A DNA stretch of 64,000 nucleotides from NCBI GenBank assembly GCA_944548615.1, contig OX155967.1:5654481-5718480 (forward strand), in the 5' to 3' direction. The stretch comes from Micropterix aruncella (taxonomy: Eukaryota; Arthropoda; Insecta; Lepidoptera; Micropterigidae). Shown piece by piece: positions 20,421 to 31,640 of the stretch. The notes beneath the pieces are model-generated. The model saw nothing but the letters and a program-made list of their open reading frames with translations. It ran no database searches and had not been told where the DNA came from. The translations under genes were made by a program, and so were the position numbers. Numbering within the stretch: the first letter of the stretch is position 1; each line of letters opens with the position of its first letter.

Positions 20421-21219
20421 TCTATATCCTACTAATATTATAATCGCGAAAGTTTGTATGTATGTATGGATGTTTGTTACTCTTTCACGCAAAAACTACT
20501 GAATGGATTTTGATGAAACTTTACAATAATATAGCTTACACATCAGAATAACACATAGGCTATAATATATAAAGATATGTGGTTTTCTATCATCATTATC
20601 ACAATTTTCCATCACCACGCGGGTGAAACCGCTGGGCGCAGCTAGTAATATATAAAACAAAGTCGGGTTTGTTTAATCACTTATAACTCGAGAACGGCTA
20701 GACCGATTTTCATGGTTTTTGATTTGTAGTATTTGTCTCCGTCCCGAATAGCAGAATAACGTTTAAAAACTAAAATTGGAAAGTTGGCAAAAAATTAAAA
20801 TAAAAGAAAAACATTTTCCCATACAAAATGTAAAACCGTGTTTTTCTCATGGTCAGTTGTACGTGGCATGTTTACGTGTCGGCAAATCATCCGCTTTATT
20901 TGTTCTTGCGCCTGATTAAAATACAAAAAATGTCGTATATCACAAGGTGCTTCAATGAAGAGAATTAAACAGAGTGCATCCCATGCTGTAGAATATGTAA
21001 ATAGTTTAATTGAATCATGTCTTGTTGACACGCGATTAATATAGTTATTTTTTGTACTTTTATATTTATTTTTGTGTTATTATCTTAATAAAGTAGTGAA
21101 CTTAATATTTATTTTGTATTCATTGTATTACTTTCATAAACTCATAAATTAAGTTCTGGTAATCTGTAACACGACATTCATTGACTGTTAGGCGGTACGA
21201 AGTTCGCCGGGTCAGCTAG
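20421..21219 (+). mobile_element. Non-autonomous Helitron carrying a nested Helitron
   Basis: Starts TCTATA at 20421 after an A, is interrupted by the Helitron at 20427-20645, and resumes TAATATATAAAACAAAGTCG with the block CTCGAGAACGGCTAGACCG. It ends TCGCCGGGTCAGCTAG (CTAG 21216-21219) before a T. A hairpin GGCGGTACGAAGTTCGCC precedes the terminus. The 5' TC, 3' CTAG and A|T flanks fit the Helitron rules. No Rep/helicase is present. Confidence 0.7.
20427..20645 (+). mobile_element. Short non-autonomous Helitron, intact ends
   Basis: Compact 219-bp copy from TCCTACTAATATTATAATCG to GGGCGCAGCTAG, between A (20426) and T (20646). It shares TTTCACGCAAAAACTACTGA and the 3' block CGGGTGAAACCGC with copies at 8599 and 50189. 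It is the uninterrupted reference for this subfamily in the window. It has no coding capacity and would need Rep/helicase supplied elsewhere. Confidence 0.9.
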
Positions 21220-21233
21220 TTATATTATACGTA

Positions 21234-21675
21234 CAGGGTGTTATTACAGCACGGGCTTTTTTTTCTGTGGGTGAATCAGTATAACGTAGTAAGCAACTTT
21301 TGATAAAAAAATTTGGAAAAAACCATGTTTTTTTTGGAAAAAAAATATTTTTTGTTTTTTTTTTTAATTTGAAAATTTGAAGAAGTTGACTGTTAAATAA
21401 AGGTTTGAGAAGCGTTTGAGAGTGCTGCGCCATCTAGCGGTAGGTAATAAGTCGTAAATAAACAATATCAGCGACATTTTACCAACCGCTAGATAGCGCA
21501 TCGTGATCATAGCTTTTCATAATATTTAAAAATAAAATAAAGAAAACAAATTTTCAAAAAAAAAAAAAAAAAAGTTTATTTTTTAGTTTTTTCTAAATTT
21601 TTTTATCAAAAGTTGCTTACTACGTTGTACTGATTCACCCACAGGAAAAAAAGCCCGTGCTGTAAAAACACCCCG
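21234..21675. mobile_element. MITE with about 85-bp TIRs and TA duplication
   Basis: Left end CAGGGTGTTATTACAGCACG and right end, reversed, CGGGGTGTTTTTACAGCACG. The arms continue with GTGGGTGAATCAGT and GTAGTAAGCAACTTTTGATA for about 85 bp at high identity. TA flanks both sides (21232-21233, 21676-21677), as for Tc1/mariner-type MITEs. A second, inner inverted repeat ATCTAGCGGT...ACCGCTAGAT lies at the centre. It is 442 bp with no coding capacity. A partial copy lies at 47715-47935. Confidence 0.85.
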
Positions 21676-21700
21676 TATAGTGCGACCCTTGAATATTATT

Positions 21701-22290
21701 TTATATAGTGCTTAATATTATGTTATATAGTGCGATTTTTTGAACCCTCTTCAGTTTATCAAGTAACTCCTCATTAGTTTCCTTGCATCTTCGCTGCGTG
21801 TAACAGGCTATCATGCCCTTAATACGAGACAACTTTTGGGCGCATTCTATGGTGCATATATTAATGCAGTTGTATGCGGGCGAGAGAAAGTGCAACGCGT
21901 TCGGTTGTTTGAAAGGTCACGGACTGCGCGTTGGAAGAGAAGTGGGTTATTTGTGGTCCGCGTCAGGCGCCGCACCGCGCGGGCGCGCGCCGAGGGGACC
22001 GCGAGAAGGGGGGTCGTGCTGGACGCGCTCGCTCGTGTGACACATATCGGCCAAGATGATACTGACGCGCGGCCCTTTTCTGTCCTAGGCGCACAGAGAC
22101 GAACTTTCGCAGCTCAGTGGTGTGTAAATTTCATAAAGTACCTACATCTTTTGACGATTTTTGAGATATCAGTCGTAGTGAATTATCTCATGATACCGAA
22201 ACCGCGGATAATAGAAACAAGGGGAAAACACAGAGTATGACATAGTATCAAGATTACAAAATTGTATACATTCTAAAATATAGATTCAGA
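21701..22290. other. Unassigned GC-rich patch
   Basis: Contains a CpG-rich block near 21960-22075 (GCGCCGCACCGCGCGGGCGCG). Open frames exist on both strands but none reads as a known protein, and they follow from the base composition. On the minus strand ELLDKLKRVQK near 21750 vaguely resembles a LINE motif and is too short to call. Confidence 0.3.
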
Positions 22291-22299
22291 TTCAGATCC

Positions 22300-22412
22300 A
22301 GATTCATTTTATTGGTATACTTGTTTGTTTGTTTCTACCCTTTATTGCGAAATTTCACAATTGGCGGGTTTATTGTCATATGACAATTTCTTACAACCAA
22401 CCCTACTATGAC
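22300..22412 (-). mobile_element. LINE 3' end with (AAAC)n tail
   Basis: On the minus strand it reads GGTTGGTTGTAAGAAATTG, then TGTGAAATTTCGCAATAAAG, then GGTAGAAACAAACAAAC. The AATAAAG signal plus an AAAC tail mark a LINE 3' end. A sister 3' end occurs on the plus strand at 61215-61315. Only the UTR survives. It is directly adjacent to the next LINE's tail. Confidence 0.7.
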
Positions 22413-23838
22413 CTGTTTATAGTAAAGTAAAGTAAAAGGTATTTATTTCCAATACAACCATACAATTGTGTAGGAATGACAGTAATTAATCTTAAATTAG
22501 TTACTCAATTTAGACAAGAGATGATATACAATATATAGTTTTAAACTTACCAATTTACAAAAACATAGACTATATGATAACAGTTTACAACAAAACAATT
22601 AACGGTAAATAATATGTATTAGATTAAATGGGTAGATACGATGCTATGTATTTTCAAAATATTTTAAGAAGTCGTTATGGGCATACATGTTGATTTTAAG
22701 CAGATAGACTCGGATGGATCTCTTGAAAATATCGATGTTTTTAATTTCTTTTAATCTTTCGGGCAATTTATTGAAAAGTTTGAGGCCTAAGTATCGACTA
22801 GTCGCCTGGAACTTGGCAGTACGTGCTACGAACGGTTGGAGATACAGGGTTTTATTCCTGGTGTCATGCCGATGTACTTCCTCGTGGGATATGGCCGAGC
22901 TCTTATTGCAATAGAATTCGCAAAGAGCTTCTTGAGCAAAAATTGCATATACGGTCAATATCCCTAGTTTTTGGAAGTGTTCACGACATGACTGCCGTGG
23001 ACCAATACCTACTATCGCACGTATGGCTCTTTTCTGGAGAGTGAATACACTGTTGATGTGTGCTGCATTACCCCATAAAAGAATACCATAGCGCAGGTGT
23101 GACTCAACTAGCGCGTAATAGGCCGATATTACTTCAGTTCTCTCCAAACAATTTCTGATGCGTAATAGAGCATAGCAGGCTGACGAAAGTTTTGACTTAA
23201 CATGCTCTATATGTAGATTCCATGACATCTTTGCATCCAGATGTAGTCCGAGGAATTTAACTGATTCCGCAAGTTCAACCGGGTAGTTAACTTTTATAGA
23301 TGATGTCTTGCTATTAAAATTTAAAATAACAGTTTTAGACATATTTAGAGACATCTTGTTCGCATTAAACCAATCATCAAGTTCACCAAGAGATGTATTG
23401 AGATTGGCAGTGAGCGTATTTATGTTGTCAGCTTCAACTACAGCGCTAGTATCGTCTGCAAATTGGGTGACTTCACATTTAGATAGATTTGGACTCAGGT
23501 CATTTATGTAAATAATGAAAAGCAACGGTCCAATAATTGAGCCTTGCGGTACTCCAATATTGACAGTAAGTATTTCGGAAGTTGCTACGGACTCGATTAG
23601 ATCTCTGCCAATATTGGCTATTTCCACTTTTTGCATTCTGTTTTGCAGATAAGTCTTGAATAGGTTATTTGCCGTACCTCGGATGCCATAATAGTCTAAT
23701 TTTGCAAGTAGAAGATCGGTTTGGACGCAATCAAAGGCTCGACTGAGGTCACAAAAAATGGCAGCCGAATACCTTTTCATATTTAGACATGTATGTATTT
23801 GATTGCAACACTTCAACATTGCCTGTTGGGTCGATTTC
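22413..23838 (-). pseudogene. 5'-truncated LINE with intact RT C-terminal frame
   Basis: Open for about 400 codons down to the stop at 22644. It reads KKSTQQAMLKC, then AIFCDLSRAFDCVQTDLLL (block A Asp), NIGVPQGSIIGPLLFIIYIN, TQFADDTSAVV (catalytic AspAsp), KFLGLHLDAKMSW, YGILLWGNAAH and LQKRAIRAIVGI. This is a jockey-type RT from block A to the end. The endonuclease and earlier RT blocks are missing. The 5' break is at about 23838, where the SINE tail begins, so any apparent start codon upstream belongs to SINE sequence. The 3' tail is a (CTTTA)n run near 22420-22436. No stop in the remaining frame suggests a recent insertion. Confidence 0.9.
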
Positions 23839-23839
23839 T

Positions 23840-24146
23840 TATATGTATGTATGCGTGTAACGTGATATATTATGATATACATGATATATTATGATATACG
23901 TGTAACATGATATAACATGATATACATGCGTGTAACATGATATACATACATATATCTTCGATATATGTATGTATGCGTGTAACATGTGTGTAAGTGTGTG
24001 TCTTGTTATTGCATTAGATCGACAGATTTCAAAATGCAATTCCGTTAATTAGATCCCAACGGAAAATGGTGACCCAGCCAGGAATCGAACCCGGGACCTT
24101 ACAACGTCACATCAGGCGACCCAACCACTCTGCCACCGGGCCGTGT
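23840..24146 (-). mobile_element. tRNA-like SINE
   Basis: Minus-strand SINE with a pol III promoter. The A box TGGCAGAGTGG is at 24125-24135 and the B box GGTTCGATTCC at 24081-24091. The head reads like a tRNA (GGTTGGGTCGCCTGATG) and is followed by the body word TTAACGGAATTGCA and a tail of ACACGCATACATACAT and ATATCATG repeats (23850-23990). Other copies are at 58555 and 59915. Its tail abuts the truncated 5' end of the LINE at 23838. Confidence 0.85.
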
Positions 24147-24206
24147 CTTGTATACTGGTATACAAGTCATACATAGGTACAGTTAAGCCAACATTTTTTT
24201 TTCTAT

Positions 24207-24402
24207 CATTATAAATAGGATAGAAAATGAATTTACCGCGTGAAATTTGTAGCACCCGACGTTTCGGTGATGTTGCAGCCGCCGTTGTCCAGAGTAGACA
24301 ACGTTGTCGGTCTACTCTGGACAATGGCGACTGCAACGTCACCGAAACGTCGGGTGCTACAAATTTCACGCGGTAAATTCGTTTTCTATCCCATTTATAA
24401 TG
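24207..24402. repeat. Foldback: 92-bp arms, 12-nt loop
   Basis: Arms 24207-24298 and 24311-24402 are reverse complements with about five mismatches in 92. The arm core is GCACCCGACGTTTCGGTGA, then GTTGCAG and TTGTCCAGAGTAGA. An RNA across it would form a long, nearly perfect hairpin. No coding capacity. I recall the core word CACCGAAACGTCGGGTGC from insect repeats but cannot name the family. Confidence 0.9.
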
Positions 24403-24419
24403 TCAAACAACCGCGATAG

Positions 24420-25085
24420 TCTTCGATTTTATATTTTTTCTATCGCAATGAAAACGTTAGAAAAATAAAAATAAAAGAGAAAACGAAAGAAAACACAAGT
24501 ATAATGTAAAAGAAATGCAAAGAGATAATTTACACATGCAAAGAGATTATCACAATGACAAATCATTAACACTTTAGTCTTCCACCAATAATTTTATTCT
24601 TCACTCGAGTAATATTACTCCAGTGAGTAAAACGCATTATCGGTGAGGTACTTCTTAATGCGGCTCTTTAATACGCCAAGAGAATGAGCCTGCCGAATGT
24701 GATCGCTGAGTTTGTTGTAGACCGCTGGGCCGGCGATATTGGCTAGCCTGTCCGACTTAGATAATGCATGACTTACCGAACGTAGCATGCTTCGGGATCT
24801 TGTTGGATAGTGATGATGCACACCATTCACTTTAAAATCGGCTAAATTTCTGCCAACGAATAACGCTACTTCCATTATATAAATGGACTGCAGCGTCATG
24901 ATGCAGAGATCTCTAAACAGAGGCCTAGTAGGCGTATCAAGCGTCTGCGCGGACTGCACGCTTCTGCCTATCGAAGGCCCTGTGCCTGTCGGTTGCACGC
25001 CCCCATAACTCCGCGCCGTATGTTAGCAGTGATTGAACATATGCAAAGTAACAAATGCGCAGCGCGGAACATCTAAAACCGGTTA
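24420..25085 (-). pseudogene. 5'-truncated LINE, RT C-terminus
   Basis: Minus-strand remnant. YGAELWGRATDRHRAFDRQK and RAVRA near 25020-24960 match the Y-x-LWG...QKRAVR region of jockey-type RTs. After a frame change come PLFRDLCIMTLQSIYIMEVA, VHHHYPTRSR and a terminal LKSRIKKYLTDNAFYSLE (stop near 24613). This LINE is distinct in sequence from the other families here. The tail is not clear. At least one frameshift. Confidence 0.75.
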
Positions 25086-25284
25086 CGGATTTCCTGTAAT
25101 TTAAAATTTATAAGTATATTTTATTTCAAGTAAACATTGGTAATTTTAGACCCATTTATTAATACAATATTATTAATACATTTATTATTACAATACATAA
25201 TAAATATCACAGTGTGCGTATGTGTACAAATATAATTTCTGTGTCACGGAAACGGTTGGAGGGCATGTGTGTGTATTACACTAT

Positions 25285-25640
25285 TAGTCAGAGTGCACAG
25301 TCGATTGGCTTACTCCGCACGGTGCGCAGACCGTCCAGGAGCGCCAGGAGGTTGATTCCTAGGGGAAACTAGCCCTAAGGCCAGAGTCCTACCCAGGCTC
25401 GCACTTCATGCGTGGAGGCCGTCGAATGGGTGTTGACCCGTGAGTGTGACAAACCCTGAACAGAATGGGTCTTCGTGGCCAACTCAGCAAGGGCCCATTA
25501 GCTGAAAACAGGACAACAGTCCTTCCCAGGCTCGCCCTTCTGCGTGGAGGCTGCGAGATGGGTGTACCCGTGCATTTGGCCGACCCTACACATGAGTCTT
25601 AGTAGCCAAACTGCAACAGGACCCATTAGGGAACCAAAAC
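25285..25640 (+). repeat. Family G truncated copy plus repeated 3' block
   Basis: Forward second half of family G, starting GTCAGAGTGCACAGTCGATT and running through GGGCCCATTAGCT near 25504. A second, diverged version of the last 120 bases follows (CAGTCCTTCCCAGGCTCGCC to GGACCCATTAGGG). It is well preserved in the first part. The start is abrupt and no direct repeat was found. Confidence 0.65.
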
Positions 25641-26299
25641 GGTAATATCATAGGGAATATTATATTATAAGTTCCCAGGTTTTTACTTGCTCGTATGCTT
25701 TCATGTCGCCTGCAAAGCTGCGGCTTTTGATTTTTACGCAAAATCTCTTATTCCTGTTGCGGCCCTGTTCTCCGATGAGTTCTATAAGTGGACGTAGTGC
25801 GACCTGAATAAAGGGATTGCATCACATATTTATCAGAAGTCTCCTCTGCTCCTACTTCATCAGCCACCTCTTTCTATATTAAATCAGCCTATATCTTTCC
25901 GTGACGTCACTCGACGACAAGACACTATCAATTCCGCTGAAACCGGCTTCTTCCTCTTCTTCTTCCTGATCTATTTAAATATGACGTGAAAATTGAATTC
26001 ATTTTTTTATTATGGAAGTCACACAGTATTATAATAAATAATTACAGAAAAATATACAGTACAAAAAAAAACCGACTTCGGATTTATTTAACCTGATTTT
26101 TTTATTCCACAGTAATATCACAGTATACCCTAGAACTGTGGTAATATACATTAAAATGGACAACATTTTGAATACCATAAACAATAATCCAGTAGTAACA
26201 AAACTGATAATATGATATGCTAAAAACTGTTGCCAGTGGTCTATTTTAATGCCACGTTACTAGGCTATAGCCTGTTCCAAGGCAGATATTTGGACTACA
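25641..26299. other. Unassigned DNA
   Basis: Mixed composition with a CTTCTTCCTCTTCTTCTTCC stretch near 25945 and a poly-A plus ACCGACTTCGG word near 26060. No frame or terminal repeat that I can support. Confidence 0.3.
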
Positions 26300-27690
26300 A
26301 CGGGCGAACCCGTCACCCGAGGCTGGTATAACGATATGTGATCATTGTTTCAGCCGTGGGATGAGCGAAGAAGACTTATACAATGACAATTCACTATCTA
26401 GCTCCACCAAATAGCACGTGAGAGACCAGTTGGGCGGTGTCGACTATAACAGGCGAACCCGTCACCCCAGGCTTGTAACGATATGTTATCGTTCTTTCAG
26501 CCGTCGGATGAGCGTAGAAGACTTAGAGACAATACAAAGCTACTGTCTAGCTATGCCAACATGCCCGACAGAAGCCAACGCTTTACAGCGAGGCACCGGG
26601 AAAGGTACCAGGCAGACAGTCTTGCCCCCTGTCTACCAGTTTTGGAAGGGTATCTCCGTCTGGAATTAACCATCAGGAAGTCGCTTACGCGGCCACTACC
26701 TGTTATATTACTGCAGTAAATAAATAAGCTAACTTATCGCGGACCTGGGCGTCCTTTGGCCGTCATACCACTCGGGATCGGGTGGCTGATAGGTCGCTTC
26801 AAGAATGGCATGATAACAGGTCAACATCCACCCCGCTGCTTAGGAGACAGTATATTTTCATAGTCTCCACACTTGTTCAGTAATTAGTCAGAGTGCACAA
26901 TCGAGTGGCGTCACCGAACGATGCACAATCCGTCCAGTAGCGCAGGAGGCAATCCCACCGGGAGAAACCGATCCACCAGCTGTGAGGCCAGGGACGCGGA
27001 AGTCTTACCCGGGGTAGCCTTCTACACGAGGCGGCTTCTGAATAGGAGCTGAACCGTGAGTTAGGGCGATCCGAGAACAAATTTGATCTTACCGCCCAAG
27101 CTGCACAAAACCAATTGCTACCCCCGCGAGGGACCAACCCTTACCGCCCAGCACCGGTTAGTTATTCTAGCGGGCATACCAAGCGCAATCGCTACTAGTT
27201 ATGGCTAGATTTTTCTGGTTGGTTACATGTTCGAGGTCGCCTGCGCGGCCCTCTACCTTATGTAGCGGTGATTCGATGTCCAACGAATCTATCGGCATCC
27301 TATGCTGGCTCTTCACCCGGAATCGGGTAACCGTTTGGTCGTTTCAAGAGCTGTTGCCGTAAAGTTAACAACCACCCCTGTTCTGTATGAAGCAAATCCG
27401 TTTCCAGACTCCCCGGCTATCTGTCGGAATGCACAAACAATTGGCTTACTCCGCACGGTGCGCAAACCGTCCAAGAGCACCCGAAGTACGATTCCCAGGG
27501 GAACTGGCCAGCAGGCACAGAGTCCTAACGGGGTTCGCACTTCTGTTTGGAGGCTGCCGGATGGATGTTGACCTGTGAGTTCGGCCGATTCTAACACATG
27601 ATCATAATGGCTCAACTGTACTAGACCCATTATCTCCCGTCACGTATGTACCTACTAGAGATGTCAACTACAACGGGCAACCCATATGTA
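26300..27690 (+). repeat. Family G units in tandem, diverged
   Basis: Forward units follow one another. A partial opening block (GGACTACAACGGGCGAACCC at 26301) is followed by a fuller unit starting near 26438, and another runs through 27140-27640 with GTTCGAGGTCGCC, TTGGTCGTTTCAAGAGC and ACCGTCCAAGAGC. A third opening block begins at 27655. Units are clearly related but diverged from the TSD-bearing copies, so this array is older. Confidence 0.6.
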
Positions 27691-28328
27691 ATTTGTAAAT
27701 TTTATTCATAAAATGTCAAAAAATATATGTATTATCTGTGCTTGGTTTCTTTTTAATTTTATTTCTCATTTATTAAATAATTAGTAAGTGCTTAAAAAAA
27801 ATACAATTTTCAATTAAAACATCAAATTAAATTACTTGATGATATTTATAGTCCGATCTTGTCCAACTAAGCAAAGCTTGTGCTTGGGCGGACATTATAT
27901 AAACACAGTGTACACGAATAAGAAGTAATAAAAACAAAATCACAAATATATAAGCAATTTTTTTTTTTAAAGAAAAACGATGATCCAAAACTTGGTAGTT
28001 AATAAATAGTTTGTTTAAATAATCATTATTGAAATAATAGTTATATGCAAATTATATAATAAAAAAAACGATATTTTTTTTTAAATAATGAAAAAAAACT
28101 ATAATTATCATAGCCATTAGACGCTTATTATCATAATCAATTAATCCTTTTTAAACATAATTCAAAATGGCAAATAACACAGTTTAATCAATTGCAGGGC
28201 TAAACACAGTTACAATAATCGTAATCGTCATAGTTATAAAAACATATTCAAAAACCAATACTTCGGTAAATATGGTTCCATAAAAAGTTTAATAGTGATA
28301 ATAAATAAATCAGTTGTGTCAATCCCAA
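27691..28328. other. AT-rich stretch, no feature
   Basis: AT-rich with several poly-A and poly-T runs and no convincing frame, terminal repeat or window match. GTCCGATCTTGTCCAACTAA near 27851 is a local GC patch without assignment. Confidence 0.35.
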
Positions 28329-28761
28329 GACTTTCCTGTCAAGTAGCCAGGAACTTAATTAACCTGAATATTAATTTCATAAATCCTACCACCTACCCCC
28401 CCCCCCTAAACTAGCGCCACCCTTTAAACCCCCCCCCCCTCCCCCCGAAATTGAAAACTAAACCGAAATTGAAATAAAAATAGAAATCTAAAACGAAACC
28501 GAAACCGAAATCGAAAACTATCGAAAACGAAATCGAAACTCCTATACAAAATTTTGGGTATCTGCTGTTGACCGTTGATAGTTCCCTCATCGGGAGCCAA
28601 CCCAGGGTGGACGGATTTCAACCACAATCTTTTCAGCTCATGCCATGATCAAATGATGCCTGCATGCCGAATTTCAGGTCAATCGGATGAAGCGTTTCGG
28701 CGCTATCGTCGGAGAATACACACAGAAGTGCGTCCACAATACTTTCCTTGACAGGAAAGTC
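28329..28761. mobile_element. Short element with perfect 15-bp TIRs
   Basis: Bounded by GACTTTCCTGTCAAG (28329-28343) and its exact reverse complement CTTGACAGGAAAGTC (28747-28761). Inside are poly-C stretches (28391-28447), a (GAAACC/GAAATC) repeat at 28450-28545 and CGGATGAAGCGTTTCGG near 28684. The left 220 bp match, inverted, a repeat at 36030-36250. No frame. A target duplication is not evident, so mobility is inferred from the TIRs. Confidence 0.55.
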
Positions 28762-29224
28762 ATCAGCCACCCACCGCACGCCTGTGATGCATTGAAAAGC
28801 CCATGTAGTGTCAAACCGTTTATTTTTTATAAGAGATAGGTATGTACTGGTATGTATGTGATAACGAGTATTATATGATCGGCTAGATGCAATAAGTACC
28901 GTTTACACTGGCGTGGTTGTGTGCTTACGCGGATCGCATGCACGGCCTTGACTTTGCGATGCAGTACTTGCATGCCTCACATCCGTTGCAGATTTCATTA
29001 ACACTACAGTGCAGGAGACAGATATAGTTAGTCAGTTGTGCAGATGTGTCACTAATACCCACATGCCGATTTTAGGGTCGGCTCAACTCACGATGCAGCT
29101 CAGAGGCGTCCCTAAAAAAATAGGCCCTGTGCAATATTAAACAAAAGGCCCCTTCCCCTACTTACTTAAATTCATTATGGCATATGGGATGTAATTAATG
29201 TATAGCTAATTAAATATACGCAGG

Positions 29225-29952
29225 GTGGAGAAGGAAAGCAAGTAGTATGGACTGCACATGAACCGCAGCAAGACCAAACTCATGTTTGTGGACCGGGCTG
29301 GAACCATGCAACGCACAAACGAGCTGAGTGACCTTCAAGCTGTGAAAGACTTTGTCTATCTGGGCTCCATGATATGCAACGACGGAAACTGCGAAAAGGA
29401 GGTCTCACGCAGAAGCCAGATGGCAAGATCGGCTATGAGCAAGCTAGAAAGGCTGTGGAAGAGTCAGCGTACTAAGGTCAGGCTGGTTCGAGCTCTGGTT
29501 TTCTCGATCTTTTTCTATGCATCGGGGACATGGACCCTGAAGGTTTGGATACGCACCAAAATTGATGCACTGGAGATGTGGTGTTCGCGTAAAATGCTAG
29601 GAATCCCATGGACAGCACGCCGCACTAACAATCTGTCCTGGAAGAACTCGGCATCCAAGTGAGGCTCTCCACCGTATGCATGAGAAGGGTCCTGCAGTTC
29701 TTCGGTCATGTTGCCAGGAGAAACCCAGAGAATCTGGAGAAAATGCTTTCCGGGCGTCAAGTGGGGGGAAGAAGAAGCAGGGGCAGATCACCGGCCAGAT
29801 GAAACGACCTCATCAAAGAAGTTACAAAAGGGTCAATACAATCTGCGACCCGCCATGCAGAAGACCGGTCGAAGTGGAGGAGCCTCGTAGGCAAACTGTT
29901 GTCTAGTTGCCACGATCCTCAGTAATGAGGGAACGACGGAGAAGAAGATATT
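29225..29952 (+). pseudogene. RTE-type LINE, RT C-terminal fragment
   Basis: Clear RTE-clade C-terminus. MNRSKTKLMFVDRAGTM and VKDFVYLGSMICNDG come first, then KVRLVRALVFSIFFYASGTW and IDALEMWCSRKMLGIPWTAR. After a one-base deletion near 29637 come LSTVCMRRVLQFFGHVARR, RRSRGRSPAR and KWRSLVGKLL. One in-frame TGA sits near 29800, where RTE proteins normally have Trp. It ends in a GAAGAAGAT tail (29940-29952). The RT core and endonuclease are missing. It is the only RTE-type copy I see; the others are jockey/CR1-like. Confidence 0.85.
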
Positions 29953-29999
29953 AAATATTTATATTGTAGGTACATCATAAATCGGCGTATTAATTTGGG

Positions 30000-30110
30000 G
30001 GCATTTCCTTGAACATGTTGTGGAACGAGTTCCCAAGAACTTCAGAGAGACACGAGGATCACATAAAAACATTGCTCCGGGTCCTCCGGGAGAACATATA
30101 GAATAGAATA
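30000..30110 (+). pseudogene. Possible LINE C-terminal scrap
   Basis: One frame reads LWNEFPRTSERHEDHIKTLL and RVLRENI stop, the LWNELP...LK..L ending typical of many LINE proteins. It is too short to place in a family. Confidence 0.3.
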
Positions 30111-30184
30111 ACTTAATCGTGAATAAAAATAAAAAATATACTCATTGAATATTACACTGGACAATGTTCGAAACATTTGTTCCT

Positions 30185-30775
30185 ATATCAATACAATACA
30201 ATACAATCAACGACTCCAGTAGATTAGCATTCCTACACTTGGATGCGTCACAAAATAAAATGTAATTATTAAAAACATAACTATCACGATAGTTGTCATG
30301 GCCGTAATATTATATTCAATGTTACCTACATACAAATAACCAAAATGTACTGTTGTGATTTAATAATCAGGGAGAATAATATATTAAAATAGAAATGCAA
30401 ATTCTGTGTATTCTATCAACGTAAAATAATTTTATTGTCAATCCAGCAATATGCCTTCGTATTTTTTAAACATAAATAGATGTATACTAAATTATATGAA
30501 AATTAGAATGTCAGCTATCATAATACCATTATGTTTAAAACTTTAAACATTTCATTAATCATCAACACGGAAAATAAACTCAGAATTTTCAAACTCCCTT
30601 ATACCATAAATTGGGTTTCTTACCAAATTATTTATAATTATCTTTTTAAATTGGTCCTCTCCAAGGCTTTTCATTTCCTCTGGAATCTTATTATAGTAGG
30701 ACAAATTTTGGTGAATAAAACTGTATCGCACTTTGCTAGGTCGCTGTCGGTTTATGTGGAGATTGGATTTATTCG
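30185..30775 (-). pseudogene. 5'-truncated LINE with (TTGTA)n tail
   Basis: Minus-strand copy of the family at 3713, 33232 and 59022. The last 80 codons read KSNLHINRQRPSKVRYSFIH, QNLSYYNKIPEEMKSLGEDQ and GIREFENSEFIFRVDD stop (30558). A 3' UTR of about 350 bp and the (ATACA)n tail at 30186-30206 follow. Its 5' break is near 30775. No catalytic part. Confidence 0.85.
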
Positions 30776-31064
30776 GCCTTAGCGGAGCCTTGATGTACCC
30801 CGACTTTATTCTCAATCATCTGGCCTCTACCTGCAGGATTAAAGGCCTAAGTAGTGACGGATCTGTGCATGTCTTGAATGAGGTAAATAATGTATTCAGG
30901 TACTAGTTGCTACAATTACTAGGTACTAGTAATTACAATACATGTACCTTGATAAATATTTAAAAAAGAAATTTGAATTTAAATTTGTCGTTTTATAAGT
31001 GAATAGAAGGATCGATACCGTAGTATAATAGAATAGAAGTGTCTTCTTAGCCTTCTTATGCACT

Positions 31065-31071
31065 TCAAGGT

Positions 31072-31114
<43 letters not shown>

Positions 31115-31640
31115 TTTTCATAACAAATCAACATTACAGTTTCTACCAATCCGTTGATATGCAATATACACATAAATATAAAAAAAAAATAATAGAATTC
31201 TTACAAGTACATACATAACATGTTTAAATAAGCGAATAGAAATACTTACAAACTTACAAACTTACAGTACATAAGAGTGAAAACAGTTTATATTATTCTG
31301 CCATAAACAAGTAGCGCAATGCCCACACCTTGAAGAGATGCGGGCTCGCTGTAAAAATATCAAAGTCTGGCGCTGTCGAACATAGCGCATTTATGTGCCG
31401 CAAAGCTCGTGTAAGCAGACTCCATCGACTTAGGTTGGTGCGCGAGGACGGCTCCGCAAATAGATTATGAATGCGAGCACGATTATAATTGTCCGGGACA
31501 AAGAGACAAACCTTCGCTAGCATGCTAGGATTATCAACTCTTCCCCTAATCAGCTTGAAAACGTAGGCCATGGCGAGCATTTCTCTACGCAACTTAAGAG
31601 AGTTATAGCCCACCATGCCTAGTAGGAAACTAGTAGGGTA
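31065..31640 (-). pseudogene. 5'-truncated LINE, RT C-terminus
   Basis: Minus-strand frame from about 31616 to the stop at 31293: RREMLAMAYVFKLIRGRVD, FVPDNYNRARIHNLF, SSRTNLSRWSLLTRALRHIN and FDIFTASPHLFK. The layout (RR...L..VFKL..G..D, then L-TRALRHIN) is that of the C-terminus of RTs such as the one nested at 14225-15889 (RRECGSLMFLHKLLNGGID ... SRTCRLYN). The tail is a 45-bp (TTTA)n run at 31068-31114. Same clade is likely, family uncertain. Confidence 0.7.

Noticed and set aside
21836..22240. 134-codon arginine-rich plus-strand frame
   Set aside because: Explained by a CpG-rich patch with frames open on several strands; no domain.
24207..24402. MicroRNA precursor at the 92-bp foldback
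   Set aside because: The arms are far too long and perfect for a typical pre-miRNA; a foldback TE is simpler.
25285..25360. A-box-like TGGCTTACTCCG and B-box-like GGTTGATTCC in family G
   Set aside because: Each lacks consensus bases (the B box misses a C) and they sit in the middle of the element; a pol III promoter is not supported.
29225..29952. Functional RTE gene
   Set aside because: It lacks the endonuclease and RT core and has a deletion and an in-frame stop.
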